Positions 1 to 23,872 of a stretch of 64,000 nt of DNA are shown here, in pieces. Within the stretch, counting starts at the first letter, position 1. Every line of letters starts with the position of its first letter. The notes beneath the pieces are model-generated. The model was not told the DNA's origin, ran no database searches, and saw nothing but the letters and a program-made list of their open reading frames with translations. The stretch is taken from the NCBI GenBank assembly GCA_949126835.1, contig OX421499.1:24215990-24279989 (forward strand), given 5' to 3'. Position numbers and translations under genes: made by a program. The DNA comes from Anisus vortex. Lineage: Eukaryota > Mollusca > Gastropoda > Planorbidae.

Positions 1-244
1 TTACCGGTATACAGACGCAATGAAACTTGCAAAATAATAGAAACATCCACAGCATAATAAAAGGGATAGTATTTGTCCTGTAACGAGGAGCTTATTCGGT
101 CTATTAAAACTATTAGAATAAAATACAGACTTTTATTACCTAATATAACTAAATATACCTGGTGAAAATTTTTTCAATTTCAAGTAGTGCTTGTAGGTAA
201 CCGTCTGTGATCTAAGCTTACAAAGAAAGTCACAACTCACCCAA

Positions 245-500
245 GGGGGCACGGCGGCTGAGCGGCAGTGCATTTGGCAGGCGTACCGAAGGTCCTGGGT
301 TCAAATCCTGGTGAAAGCTAGGATTTTTTTCAGAATCCAGAGGGTGTCCCAGAGTCTACCCAGCTCTGATGGGTACCTGACCTTAGTTGGGGTAAAATAA
401 AGGCCACACAATCTCCTAATATGCCGTGGACATAGTAACTGATGAATGCTGCTTCACCAACCCAATGGCTCAATTTGTTCTAGTGGGTACTTTACTTTAC
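245..500 (+). repeat. tRNA-derived SINE (family 1), copy 1
   Basis: The head resembles a tRNA gene: box A-like GGCTGAGCGGCAGTG at about 254-270 and box B-like GGTCCTGGGTTCAAATCC at 291-308. A shared body follows (GGGTGTCCCAGAGTCTACCC; GGCCACACAATC) and the end is near TACTTTACTTTAC. Related copies lie at 20021-20260 (+), 44157-44414 (-) and 55985-56147 (+). It sits in the NDUFAF6 intron. It is not a functional tRNA, as there is no acceptor-stem pairing and the body is long. Confidence 0.85.
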
Positions 501-708
501 CAAACCTAGTAGAAGTGACCTTTTAAAAATTTGAGTGCATAATTCACTGCTGGACCCCCCTCCATCCCACATTTTTACCTTTAAGTGTTCTTTAAATAAT
601 CTGCTGTTAATAACTTTATAGGAATATTTTAGGATCAAAGAAAAAAAATTTTATGAAGAGAAAAGCATTTCAGTATAATGAGGTAATCATACCTTGAAAA
701 TACATAAG

Positions 709-789
709 TTAACCCTTACAGTCCCGGGCGCATAAATAGCGGAACTGAAGGCAACATAGATAGAAGTAGGTCGGTACGGGAAGGGTTAA
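709..789. mobile_element. 81-bp piggyBac-like MITE, copy 1
   Basis: The unit is bounded by TTAA at both ends (709-712 and 786-789). Inside them the ends are inverted: CCCTTACAGTCCCG on the left, CCCTTCCCGTACCG on the reverse complement of the right. A second copy of exactly the same length is at 33650-33730 with about 95% identity. A TTAA target site with termini starting CCC is the hallmark of piggyBac. It has no coding capacity. Confidence 0.75.
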
Positions 790-861
790 TAAATTGTTTA
801 TGGATGTATGCTACTAATGAGCTATGTTAATATGATGCCTCTGTTTGTGTCCTAAATGAAG

Positions 862-1858
862 CACAAAGTCTCTCAAGAAGATGTCATTCGAGGGAAGACA
901 TCGCAGGCTCTCAAAGATGCAATTTTTGACATGGCCAGCACAGCCAACCAACACCTGGCCAAGGCCAGGTCTCTAAAGCCATCCCTACCCCCAGACTGCT
1001 ATTTGGTATTTCTAAATGCTGTGAGTTCCACATTGAAATAATTTCACACTATCAATAGTTCAATTAATTAAATACATTGGCATTTATTTGACCTTGTTAA
1101 AATTTGAATTTTAGCGGAGCTAACATTAAAAAAAATTATTACTGCTAATAAACTAAAGAGATTTTTCAAGCTCCTGACAGCATTATTTTAGCTAAAGGGT
1201 TGGGTTGGAAATTCTTCAGACTCAAAACAATACAAAATCTTGTACCGGTACTGTAGTTTAATTGATTTGAGAACATTAAAAAAAGTAATTGTGCTCATGA
1301 ACTGGAAAATTACAATATTGCCAACGGTAAATTTAGGGAAAATTGAATTGAATAAAATAAGTACCAGAATTTAATTAGCATGCTCTGTCTAATTGTAAAT
1401 ATGTGTACATTTAGACTTAAAAAGAACTGAAATAAAAAAAAACGTATCTTTTGTGTTGTAATTAATCTGGTGAATACATCATAATACATGAATTTTATTT
1501 CTCATCCTTTTGCTACATTTTAACAATATTTTGAATCAAAACAATGTTCATTATATTTTTATCTTCTGTTTTACATTGGGGTTTTATAGCTCTTGCGCAC
1601 TTAATAAAAACATTTAATTAACTTACTGTATTTGAAATCCTAACATTTACAGTGATTTATCTCTGATATCTCTTACAATTTGAAGGTAAATAGCTTTTAT
1701 TAAAACCAAAACTTTATCTTTACATATAGAGTGTTTGTGATCATTACCTGAAGACGCTACAGAAAGCAGACTTCAACATCTTCCATGGCAAATTACAACA
1801 GAAAAATCCTCTCCTAGCTTACCAGATGTTCATAAATAAATTAAGAAGAAGCTTCTGA
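862..1858 (+). CDS. NDUFAF6: NDUFAF6 (complex I assembly factor 6), last two coding exons
   Basis: Partial gene entering from the left edge. Two exons are visible: 862-1020 (acceptor AG at 860-861, donor GTGAGT at 1021) and 1730-1858 (acceptor at 1728-1729, stop TGA 1856-1858); both junctions are phase 0. The peptide has the C-terminal signature of NDUFAF6: VSQEDVIRGK, then an AIFDMASTANQHLAKARSL helix, then KADFNIFHGKLQQKNPLL before a basic end (KLRRSF). The human protein ends with closely similar HLHLKHAR and DFDIFHPSLQQKNTLL segments. The family is a squalene/phytoene-synthase-like mitochondrial protein needed for an early step of respiratory complex I assembly. Upstream exons lie outside the window. 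An open frame would allow an ATG at 856, but that lies in the splice acceptor and is not a start. AATAAA occurs near 2046, a plausible poly(A) signal. Confidence 0.88.
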
Positions 1859-3469
1859 TATTAAACATTAATTAAATATTGTTTAACATTTTAAACATTT
1901 AGTTCGGTAATCTTAAGTTTTTAAAAACAGTTATTGTAGTCCTTAATGCTAAACTCAGTATTCTTGGAGATAAAAAAGTGTATATTTATATTAATTTGAA
2001 TGTATTAAAAACTTGACTGAAGTTATAAACTTCTTTTAAGAAATGGAATAAAAATGGTCAGAAATTATTTGCTTTTGTGTTCAAATTGTTTGTATAATTA
2101 TTAGTTTATTACTATTAGATACAACATTTATTTATAGAAACACACTGTTGAGAAGAAGCAATGCAAATAGAAGCATTTTTTAGGTGGTCTGGCAATATTT
2201 GTTCAAACTATACTAGTTGCTAATGTTAGGGATGCTGGAGAGAAATAATACCACTTATGTACACATAAGATATTTAGAAAATTTTCATCTGAAGATATTG
2301 TTACATTATTCTCATCTAATTAAACAGGGTTTGTTGAGTTTATTTTAAAAGTCTATTGACTATAGGCACAATTTTTTTTTGATTGCTTAATATTTTAAGA
2401 TGGCTTTAGATTCAGTAACATTTATTTACATTAACACCTATGGGTTTTAGGACTGAAGTAGACAAGTGCCTGGGGTTAGAAGCCAGTTAAAGTTAACATG
2501 TGTAGCTGAGGGCCTAAGTCAACTAAAGTTGACATAAGGGCATGGGGTGGAAGTCAACATCAAGGGGTAGCAACAGCTAATAACAATAATCCATTCATTT
2601 TTTACTCAGGCCACTAGCAGAGATTGGACGGCTTTCCTTTGTCCCATTTCTTCTGTGCATGCATGCTGTTTACTGTATTCTAACAAGCCTCAAATATTTG
2701 ACTTTTTTTTTACCAGCAGTTTAAGATTTTGTTGAGAATAATTTATGATATAGCTTTATCACAGATTTAATCTGGATATGAACTTGACTAAAAGTGATGG
2801 TAAAATGTGTAATGTTAACTTAACGACTGAGCATGCTGTGATGATGTGCTTTAAACATTATCATATATGCAACCCAACTGTAAAAAGTAAACTGAACTTT
2901 GCTATAGAATAAAAACATGTCAATAAACATGTCCACACTCTGTGGCATTAGTTTAAAACAGTTGACCTCCAAAGAGTTAACGCTAATAAGAGGCGGGCTA
3001 AACCCTGAATTATTCTTTCAGCCAGTCTAACCTTTTTTCTTTAAAAATAGTTTGATATTCAGGATTTTATTCAGTTCAAAGTGTTTTTTTTTTCAAAAAC
3101 CAAATGTAAATAAGTAGTAACAATGGATGCTTATTGTCAACACTATCCGTGACAGTATTTTGATATTATGAAATGATCTAGATGTTTATTATAAACAGTT
3201 ATATTTTCTATTACTAGGTACTCCATATCCAAACCATTAATAGTATTAATAGTGAAATTATTGCTAAATTTAGGAGTCCTGAAAAAAAAATTATATGAAC
3301 TCTAGATAACTTTTAAGCACCATTTTTACTATGTAATAGAATTTTTTTCTTCTTTAAAATATGATAAAATCAAAATAAACGTCAATGTTGTAACACAGAA
3401 ATAAATTCTTGTTCACATCACAAAAGGATACGAAAAGTACAATACAATACATGTAAAGGTCATGTCACG
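1859..3469. other. NDUFAF6 3' flank, no gene seen
   Basis: AT-rich sequence after the NDUFAF6 stop. The first part is probably 3' UTR. I see no conserved coding exon, RNA gene or clear repeat family here. Confidence 0.5.
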
Positions 3470-4874
3470 CAGGGTTCCTGCACCAAATCTAGAACTAATT
3501 CCAGGAGCTTTTCAGGAGAAAAACTAAAATTTCAGGAGGATATGACACAAAAATCTTCAAGTGTAAATGATCAATAAGAACAAAATAGATTCTCCATGGT
3601 GAAAAAATTATATTTTCCAATATATCATAGGCAGGAGGAATAATAAAATTCAACAGGTTACAAATATATTAAACAAAAAATGTTGAAAAAAATATTCATC
3701 ACTCACTGTACACATACAAATAGACAGGGTTACTTGAATCAAACTCAAACCAAAATTTCAGGAGGTTTTCAGGGTAAAATCTAAAATTTCAGGAGGTGCT
3801 GCTAAAACCGCAAGCTATCCTATTTTATACAACATTGTACACTAACAATGGTAACAAATGAAAGAGACAAAGAATCACATGAACACATTAAGAGACAACA
3901 ATCATATTGAGACGCATAAAGAAAACAATCACATGAAAACATTATCATATTGAGACATACAGAAAACAATCACATTAAAACATTCTTAACTACCGTACTC
4001 ACATTGAAATATATAGAGAAAACAAACACATTTCTTAGGGTAAAAACATATATACATTTTATTAAACAAATATAATTAAAATAGACAAAGGATTTTGGTG
4101 TTTTTAAAGTCCACTGGTTTCCTTAACTCTTTCTTCTATAGAATGTAGTCAATTGGTCAGCTCTTTCTCTTTAGCTGTACGCCAAAGAGCGTTTGACTCA
4201 ATTAAATATATGTGGCTGTGGAGGAAACTAGACTAGAAATATCTTTATCTAGCCTAGCTTTTTTAACTTTCATGCTTTCTACTTCTTCAAAGTCAACTTG
4301 ACTTTTTCTTTTCAGTGTGTTTTTCTTTTTAGCTTCTGCAGCTTCTTCAATGTGATCTCTGTATGCTGATCTTGCTAGGGCTGCTGCCATCCGCATGCCA
4401 TTAATTATGGCAATATTTTTTTAAACCTCCAATGCTGCTAAGATAATCACAAACTGTCCGTTTGGCTACGAGAGACCTTTCTAGCATATTGGTTGCCATT
4501 GTCTCTTTGTTGACACTAAAGCCTCTCTCAACTTGGGCTTGGCCATGTGAAAGAATCAGCAGCAAGCGCACAACTTAACAAAGTTCTGGATAAGAGTTGC
4601 CAAGATTAGTAGAAAAAAATTCATCTAGCAGTGTTCTGAGCAATCAAAAGTTGCAAAGGCCGTGCTGTTTTTGACAACTGCAGCGGTGCGCCATTGCACA
4701 AATGCAGCTTTAACTGTGTCGCACATGTCTGCATTTATCCTGTTTACTGCCACCAAGCAGTCTAAGGTTGTTTCCAACTGCTTGATTGAGGTGCTCTGAT
4801 CTTCAATGATGGCTTTAGGCTGCAGCCATGTGAGGTTTCTTACCAATCTGCTTTTAACTGGAGACTTTTCTATA

Positions 4875-4917
<43 letters not shown>

Positions 4918-5381
4918 ATAAAAATTCCCTACACTCCATTTGAAATTGGTAAATGTCCCTCTGGGATAAATTCTTGGCGTTTATTAAGGCTTTTTTACCT
5001 ATGTTGACCTTGTCAGGTGACAATAAGTTGGATTGTTTCTTAAGGTCAAGGGACAGGAGTGCCCTGGCAGATTTGCAGGTGTACGTTACTTCTGTATTCA
5101 CAAATCTAACAATCAATAACTGAACCATGCCAATGGTGTCATGTGCCACGTATGGCAACAAAGGTGGGTCACTTTGATATTTTTTTTTTAAATGTGTGAA
5201 GAAGCTTGGAAATTGAAAAAAAGGTTTCAATCTTTGCCACCAATAGTTCATCATTGGAATAGTCTCTTAAATTTTGAAATGACTTTGTGTGAATGGTCTT
5301 CTTTGATGCAAGGATATGCGGAATGAATTTTTCAGTACATTTCAGGACATCCTGAAATTTTAGGTTGCTGCGGGAACCCTG
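3470..5381 (-). mobile_element. Internal second copy: TIR-bounded C-terminal half of the same transposon
   Basis: A third terminal-repeat copy, TGCGGGAACCCTG, sits at 5369-5381 in the middle of the compound. Together with the left end at 3470 it bounds a 1.9-kb unit holding only the C-terminal half of the transposase-like protein on the minus strand. Visible pieces include KSFQNLRDYSNDELL near 5230-5290, the WLQPKAIIEDQSTSIKQLE segment near 4790-4830, and after a break SHGQAQVERGFSVNKE near 4510-4555. The last segment is closer to the family consensus than the matching piece at 5880. It is a deletion derivative lying head-to-tail with the longer copy; the junction at 5381 lacks a recognisable second left terminus. 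Confidence 0.6.
4876..4912. repeat. (TA)n microsatellite
   Basis: A run of alternating T and A interrupts the minus-strand transposase remnant and separates its CREFL and KSRLVRNLTWL parts. Confidence 0.9.
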
Positions 5382-7182
5382 AATAGAGTCCATAAGTATT
5401 TATCACTGTACACACAAAAACTTCAATTTCTTTCACTTTCAACTCTATGGCTTCAGTCACAGTTCTAAGACATTCATTTTTACCTTAGCTGATCTTGTTA
5501 GAGCGTTAAATTCATGAGATATTTGTGGCTATTGTAGACTTTGGCTCTTTCTGCAAGCTTATCATCAGAATTAGTCAGCATTGATATATGTCTTTTTCTA
5601 TTCTAGAGTTTTTTAAATTTCAACCGCTCTACTCTAATTCCCTGAACTCATCCTCCCTTTTCCTCTTTAAAGTCTGCTTTTTTTCTTCCTCAGCCTTTTC
5701 TTTCAGGTAAGATCTGTATAACAGCCTGGCAGATGCTGCTGCCATTAGCATACCTTTTGTGATGCTGACATTGATAAGGCCACCATTACTTGTCAAATTA
5801 TTACAAATAGCTCTTTTGGCAACTAAAGTTCTTTCTAGCATATTTGTGACCATCAACTCTTTGTTCATGCTAAGCCCATGTTCGCCTTGTACCTGCCCAT
5901 GGGATGGCATTAGTACCATGCGCATGATCTTCCATAGGTCTGGGTAACCTTTTCCAACAAATTCAGAAAAAAAACAACATTGACGTACAACTGCAGAGTC
6001 AAATGATTGGAATTTTATGCAATTTTCCATCACAACTTCAGTGTGCCATTGGGCAAATTGAGATTTTACAGTGTCGCAAAGATCTGATCATGGAAATAAA
6101 ACAGTTTAAAGTTTTTTCCATTTGAGCCAAGCATTCTTTGTGGTCTTCTAGAATGGATTGTTGGGTATCATCCACTTTAAGCTTCTGACCAACCTGCTCT
6201 AATTTGGTGATTTTTCCATTAATTTAAGAACAACAGCCTTTAAAAAGGCACGACACTCCATTTGTACATTAAAAACATCTCAAGAGGAGATCCATTTTGA
6301 TACCAATGTTGACCTTTTCTGGTGGCAATACATTTTTTGTTTCACTCAGATCAAGATGCTGATTTGCGGGCTTCTAATGTTGCAGAGGACACAAATCTCA
6401 AAAGCAGAGATTGTATCATTATGTAGGCCTACAGGTCCTGTGCTATACATGGCAATAAGGGGGATTCACTTTGATACTTTAATATAAATGGTTGTGACAG
6501 TTTTGCAATTGATATGAAGCTTTCAACTTTTACTATCAATAGTTGGTCCTTCATGAACTCCTGCAGATTTTGGAATGACTTTGTTTTAAGACCTTTTTTA
6601 GTTTCCAATTTTTTAACATCTGGTCATACCTTGAGGGCTCGCTCAGCAACAGGGATGTTCTCAACCCAACTATGAGGACAGTGGTCAAGTGTACTACTTG
6701 TCAGCGTGGTAAAATCTTCTCTCCTGGCAGGCGTGTCTCTAAAAAGCCAAGATAGAGATGACAAAAAATTTCCCAAATCCCATGTTGATGCATTATGTCC
6801 AGCACTGAATCAGCACTGTATAGTATGCAGCCCACAGCTTCCAATGTCAATGAACTTGAAGTCAGGAGAAACTTGTTTCTGAAGTACTGTGCTTAATAAC
6901 TTAAACAACGACCAATTGACCAATTGACCCAATTGACGTTAGGGCCATCCATGGGTATTTGCACTATTTTTCTGAAGTCAAAGTCATGCTTTTCTTGTAA
7001 CTTTTCAAACATATCCTGAGCAGTAGCATGCTCAAGGAAAGAACTGCTATAGTACCTTGTAACAATCTGAAGTGAAATATAAAAACAATAATGACTAAAG
7101 TAGTGCATATAAATTTTCATTATTATAATTTTTTTAATAATTATTATAAATTTGAATATATTATCTGTGAAGTCAACAACAT

Positions 7183-8903
7183 CAGGGGTCAGCAACGTTT
7201 TACTTATAGTGTGCCAAACTAGGATTTTTAAATCATCCAGCGTGCCAACAGCGTGAAAGTCAAACTGCTCAACTATATTATTTTTATAAGACAATTTTTT
7301 TAGTGCCGTAGCATGACCAAGATCAAAAGAAAAGGAGTGTTATAGAGAAAATGATTAAAATGCATTATATTTAAAAACAAATTAACATGTTTGTTAATAT
7401 CATCTTTTTAAAAAAATCCATTAATAGCTAATACCCTGTTTCATTATTCGGCTTACACATTAATGGTTATCAACATTTGAATTAAGTTGTCAAGATATTA
7501 TTCTAGTAATAGCCATAAATTCTTTAGGGTTAGATCTCAGCATAAGTGAGATTTACTATGAACTATTTTTTAACCTTTGATGTCAAGGCAATAATGGCAA
7601 TGTAGTTATGTGGAAGAGATATGTAGTAATCATACAAACTGGGTAGTTAATGTAATGTTTAAAAATGTACATATAAATTCTTTATTCATATAATATTTAT
7701 ATAATTTTTGACTATCTTTTATAGTTTGATCATTTTAGAGTTATAAATTGTAAACCATTTGTTTTTTTAAAGAAAACAAAAATGAAACATTTAGAAATAT
7801 TAACACAAGAAAACGGGTTAATTATCTCCCTTTAATTAAAGTCTCCAAAATTGATGTTAGTAAATGTTAGTGATGCCAATGAGTTACTGTATATACTCGC
7901 GTATAAGTCGCACTTTTTATTACAGAAAATTTTGACAAAAAGTAGGGGTGCGACTTATACACCCGACACTGTTTTTGAAACATTAGAAAAACATCACTAC
8001 TCTGTCATAAATTTTCTTACATAACCCCTATAGTTGATTGGAGTTGTGTATAATTATTAGGATATGCCTTTATTTGATTTTTGCCTTATGCACAATTAAA
8101 ACAATTTTTTAAGGAAAGTTTCCAAATTAGGGTGAATATTGAGAAACTTTTATGTTTCAAAGGTATGCATTTTTGAGATATTAAAAGGCAGTGTAACCCG
8201 GGAAGTCGGGGTGCGACTTATGCGGGGGTCAATGACAACGTATAAGGAAAAAAAACTTAAACTAGGGATGCGACCTATACACCGGTGCGACTTATACGCG
8301 AGTATATACGGTAATTGTTTTAATATAACTTATAACTAGTGTACTTCTAAAAGTGCTCATCTATCTTAATTTGCCTTAATAAATGTTTTGAAATTGATTT
8401 CATGGCAAGATATGTCCAGTTTCAATGCAAATCCATTCCAGTGGTCCAACACTTCAAGTGCTTTTCGACCCCGTTCTTGCAAATGCAAGTTCAACTCACT
8501 GAAATGTGTCAGAAACATCGGCTTCAACAGTCTGTTCTCCTCATTCAATACCAGAATTATATTTTTTTTCCAATAACATACATCTTAAATTGCTTCCAGT
8601 CAAGAAATGAATCTATTCAAGACTTTACTAATACTCTGTATCACTTTCTTTTAGAAGAGACTGGAGAAACTATAAAATTGACTATCTTAACAATAGATTC
8701 AATTACAGATCGCAAGTCCAATGATGAGAGCTTTGCATGCAAGCTTTCCTGAACTAAGACAGTCAACGTCCAGTGTGATTCCCATATAGTTCTACACGCA
8801 GCACCCATTAATTATGCTGACTTAAAAAATATTCTTGGTCATCTCTTGTGTGCCACTGAAAATTGTTCAAAATGTCACGCGTGCCTTGGGATGCCGACCC
8901 CTG
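7183..8903. mobile_element. hAT-type non-autonomous element nested in the decayed transposon
   Basis: The termini are CAGGGGTCAGCAACG (7183) and TGCCGACCCCTG (8903), the usual hAT pattern. The flanks are AACAACAT (7175-7182) and AACTACAT (8904-8911), an 8-bp target duplication with one mismatch. The inner ends carry the 'gtgtgccaa' and 'cgcgtgcc' motifs seen in related copies at 52312, 58180 and 62100. A block at about 7615-7870 (containing CATACAAACTGGGTAGTTA) is shared with the other hAT family at 34460, 46171 and 53425. There is no intact transposase. Confidence 0.78.
7885..8313. mobile_element. 429-bp MITE with long inverted ends, nested in the hAT element
   Basis: The left end, TAC(T)GTATATACTCGCG followed by TATAAGTCGCAC, is matched by the reverse complement of the right end, TAC(C)GTATATACTCGCG followed by TATAAGTCGCAC: about 28 of 29 positions agree. 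More subterminal copies of GTGCGACTTATAC lie inside (7948, 8210). The target duplication may be TA. The superfamily is not assigned. Confidence 0.75.
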
Positions 8904-10132
8904 AACTACATAAACAATAACATTGAAATTTGAACATTAAGAAGTAAAACAACGTGTGAAATACTCACATGATCTCCGTCCCAAAATCAAACATGTACGG
9001 TATATCCATTTTGTTTTTTGCCAAGCTCTTTGTTAACCCATCTACAGATGACCGTAAATGTTTCATTAAAAAATCCTTAAAATATGGCCCAAAACCAAAT
9101 CAAATAAGCTATTTTGTCTGGGCCACAGGATAATTTTTTTGGCTATTTCACTGTCAGGAAACATCTGTGCAAACAGTTCAGAAATGCCAGTGGAGAACTA
9201 TTAAAGGAATAAAGTGCTGGAATTATTTTTAACACCAACAATATCTCAGCAAAAGAGTTTCATCAGTCGAAACATATGATCTAATACCCGTACATGATTT
9301 TGATGTCAACTGTAACTGATCTGTAACTGTATTCACTGGTACCACTGTCTCAGACTCGGGACTCACACTCGCGACTGGTGCTGAGGGTGCAATAAAACTA
9401 ACAGAAGTCGAGCCTGCAGTGGTAGATGCAAAAGCACTTATTGAAATGCATCCAGATGACCGCTTGGAATTTAGCTGGTATTTATTTGACTTAATGTGGG
9501 AAGTCAAAGCAGATTCCTCCATGTTTGTTGTGTTGAAAGGCAGACTTGACAAAATGCTTTACTAGGAACAGATGCTTTTTGAAGCTACATTTTTGTATTT
9601 AGAATTCTCCAACCACAGTGGGTTAAACACACAAGTGTATTTTGGCATTTTAAATAATCACACAATAATATGAAAAAGTTTGAAAACAATTAAAAAGAGT
9701 CACAATCAGTGATAAAATCGACACAAAAATGAACAAATAACAATGTTTACGGCAGTATTACCACGCTGGGAGAGAAAACCAACAGGAAATGATAAATAAA
9801 GCATGGTCTGCATAGAATCAAAAATGTAAATGATACACTCTTTTACCCGACTGAGCCTATTCTGACCAATTCCATTAAAAAAAAATTCCTTTGCCTAGGC
9901 AAAATGCAAACTATTGTTTAAAAAAAACAACAACTCAGCACTAAAAATTTCAGGAAATTTTAGGAAAAATATTAAAATTTCAGGACTTTTTCAAGAGATT
10001 TTCAATTCCAGGAGGCTGCGGGAATCCTGCATGTGACATAAACAAAATAAATAAATAATAATGCAGACATGTGGGTGAACAATTTCTCCTGTACAAACAA
10101 GATTTAATAGATGATGAAGAAAAATGTAAAAC

Positions 10133-10302
10133 AATGTTATTTTAATGAAATGTACAATGTTATTCTAATGAAAGGTACAATGTTATTTTAATGAAATGTA
10201 CAATGTTATTCTAATGAAATGTACAATGTTATTCTAATGAAATGTACAATGTTATTCTAATGAAAGGTACAATGTTATTCTAATGAAATGTACAATGTTA
10301 TG
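10133..10302. repeat. 23-bp minisatellite, about 7 copies
   Basis: The unit AATGTTATTCTAATGAAATG plus TAC recurs about seven times with small C/T and T/G variants. It lies about 140 bp past the OSGEP stop codon, so it may be in the OSGEP 3' UTR or just beyond. Confidence 0.9.
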
Positions 10303-10442
10303 TTTTGCAATTCTGTTTTCTCCAACTGTTGTATTCATTTTTTTTTCATGACAATAATTTAGATGCAAAACCCTTATGTAGAAAATGTGAACAAATGATC
10401 CACTTGATGCTGCCTACTAGTTACATATGAGATAGGAAATCA

Positions 10443-23872
<13,430 letters not shown>

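Larger units (their letters stand above)
3470..10029 (-). mobile_element. Decayed DNA transposon compound with BED-like finger transposase remnants
   Basis: The outer ends are inverted: CAGGGTTCCTGCA at 3470 and GGGAATCCTG at 10020-10029, each followed inward by TTCCAGGAG/TTTCAGGA-type subterminal motifs. The flanks share CATGT(C/G)AC, a likely imperfect target duplication. Minus-strand fragments read in the order N-terminus near 9640 (MPKYTCVFNPLWLENSKYKN, then an FCQVC finger and LTSHIKSNKYQ), a central exon near 6893-7065 with the family motif IPMDGPNVNW, and a C-terminus at 5629-6033 with a PSHGQVQGEHGLSMNKE motif like the hAT-type dimerisation region. An intron of about 1.9 kb (7066-8965) has consensus splice ends and contains a nested element. 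Stops and frameshifts are abundant, so it is dead. The superfamily is uncertain. Confidence 0.7.

Noticed and set aside
254..310. tRNA gene
   Set aside because: A and B boxes are present but no paired acceptor stem, and a long SINE body recurs with it elsewhere.
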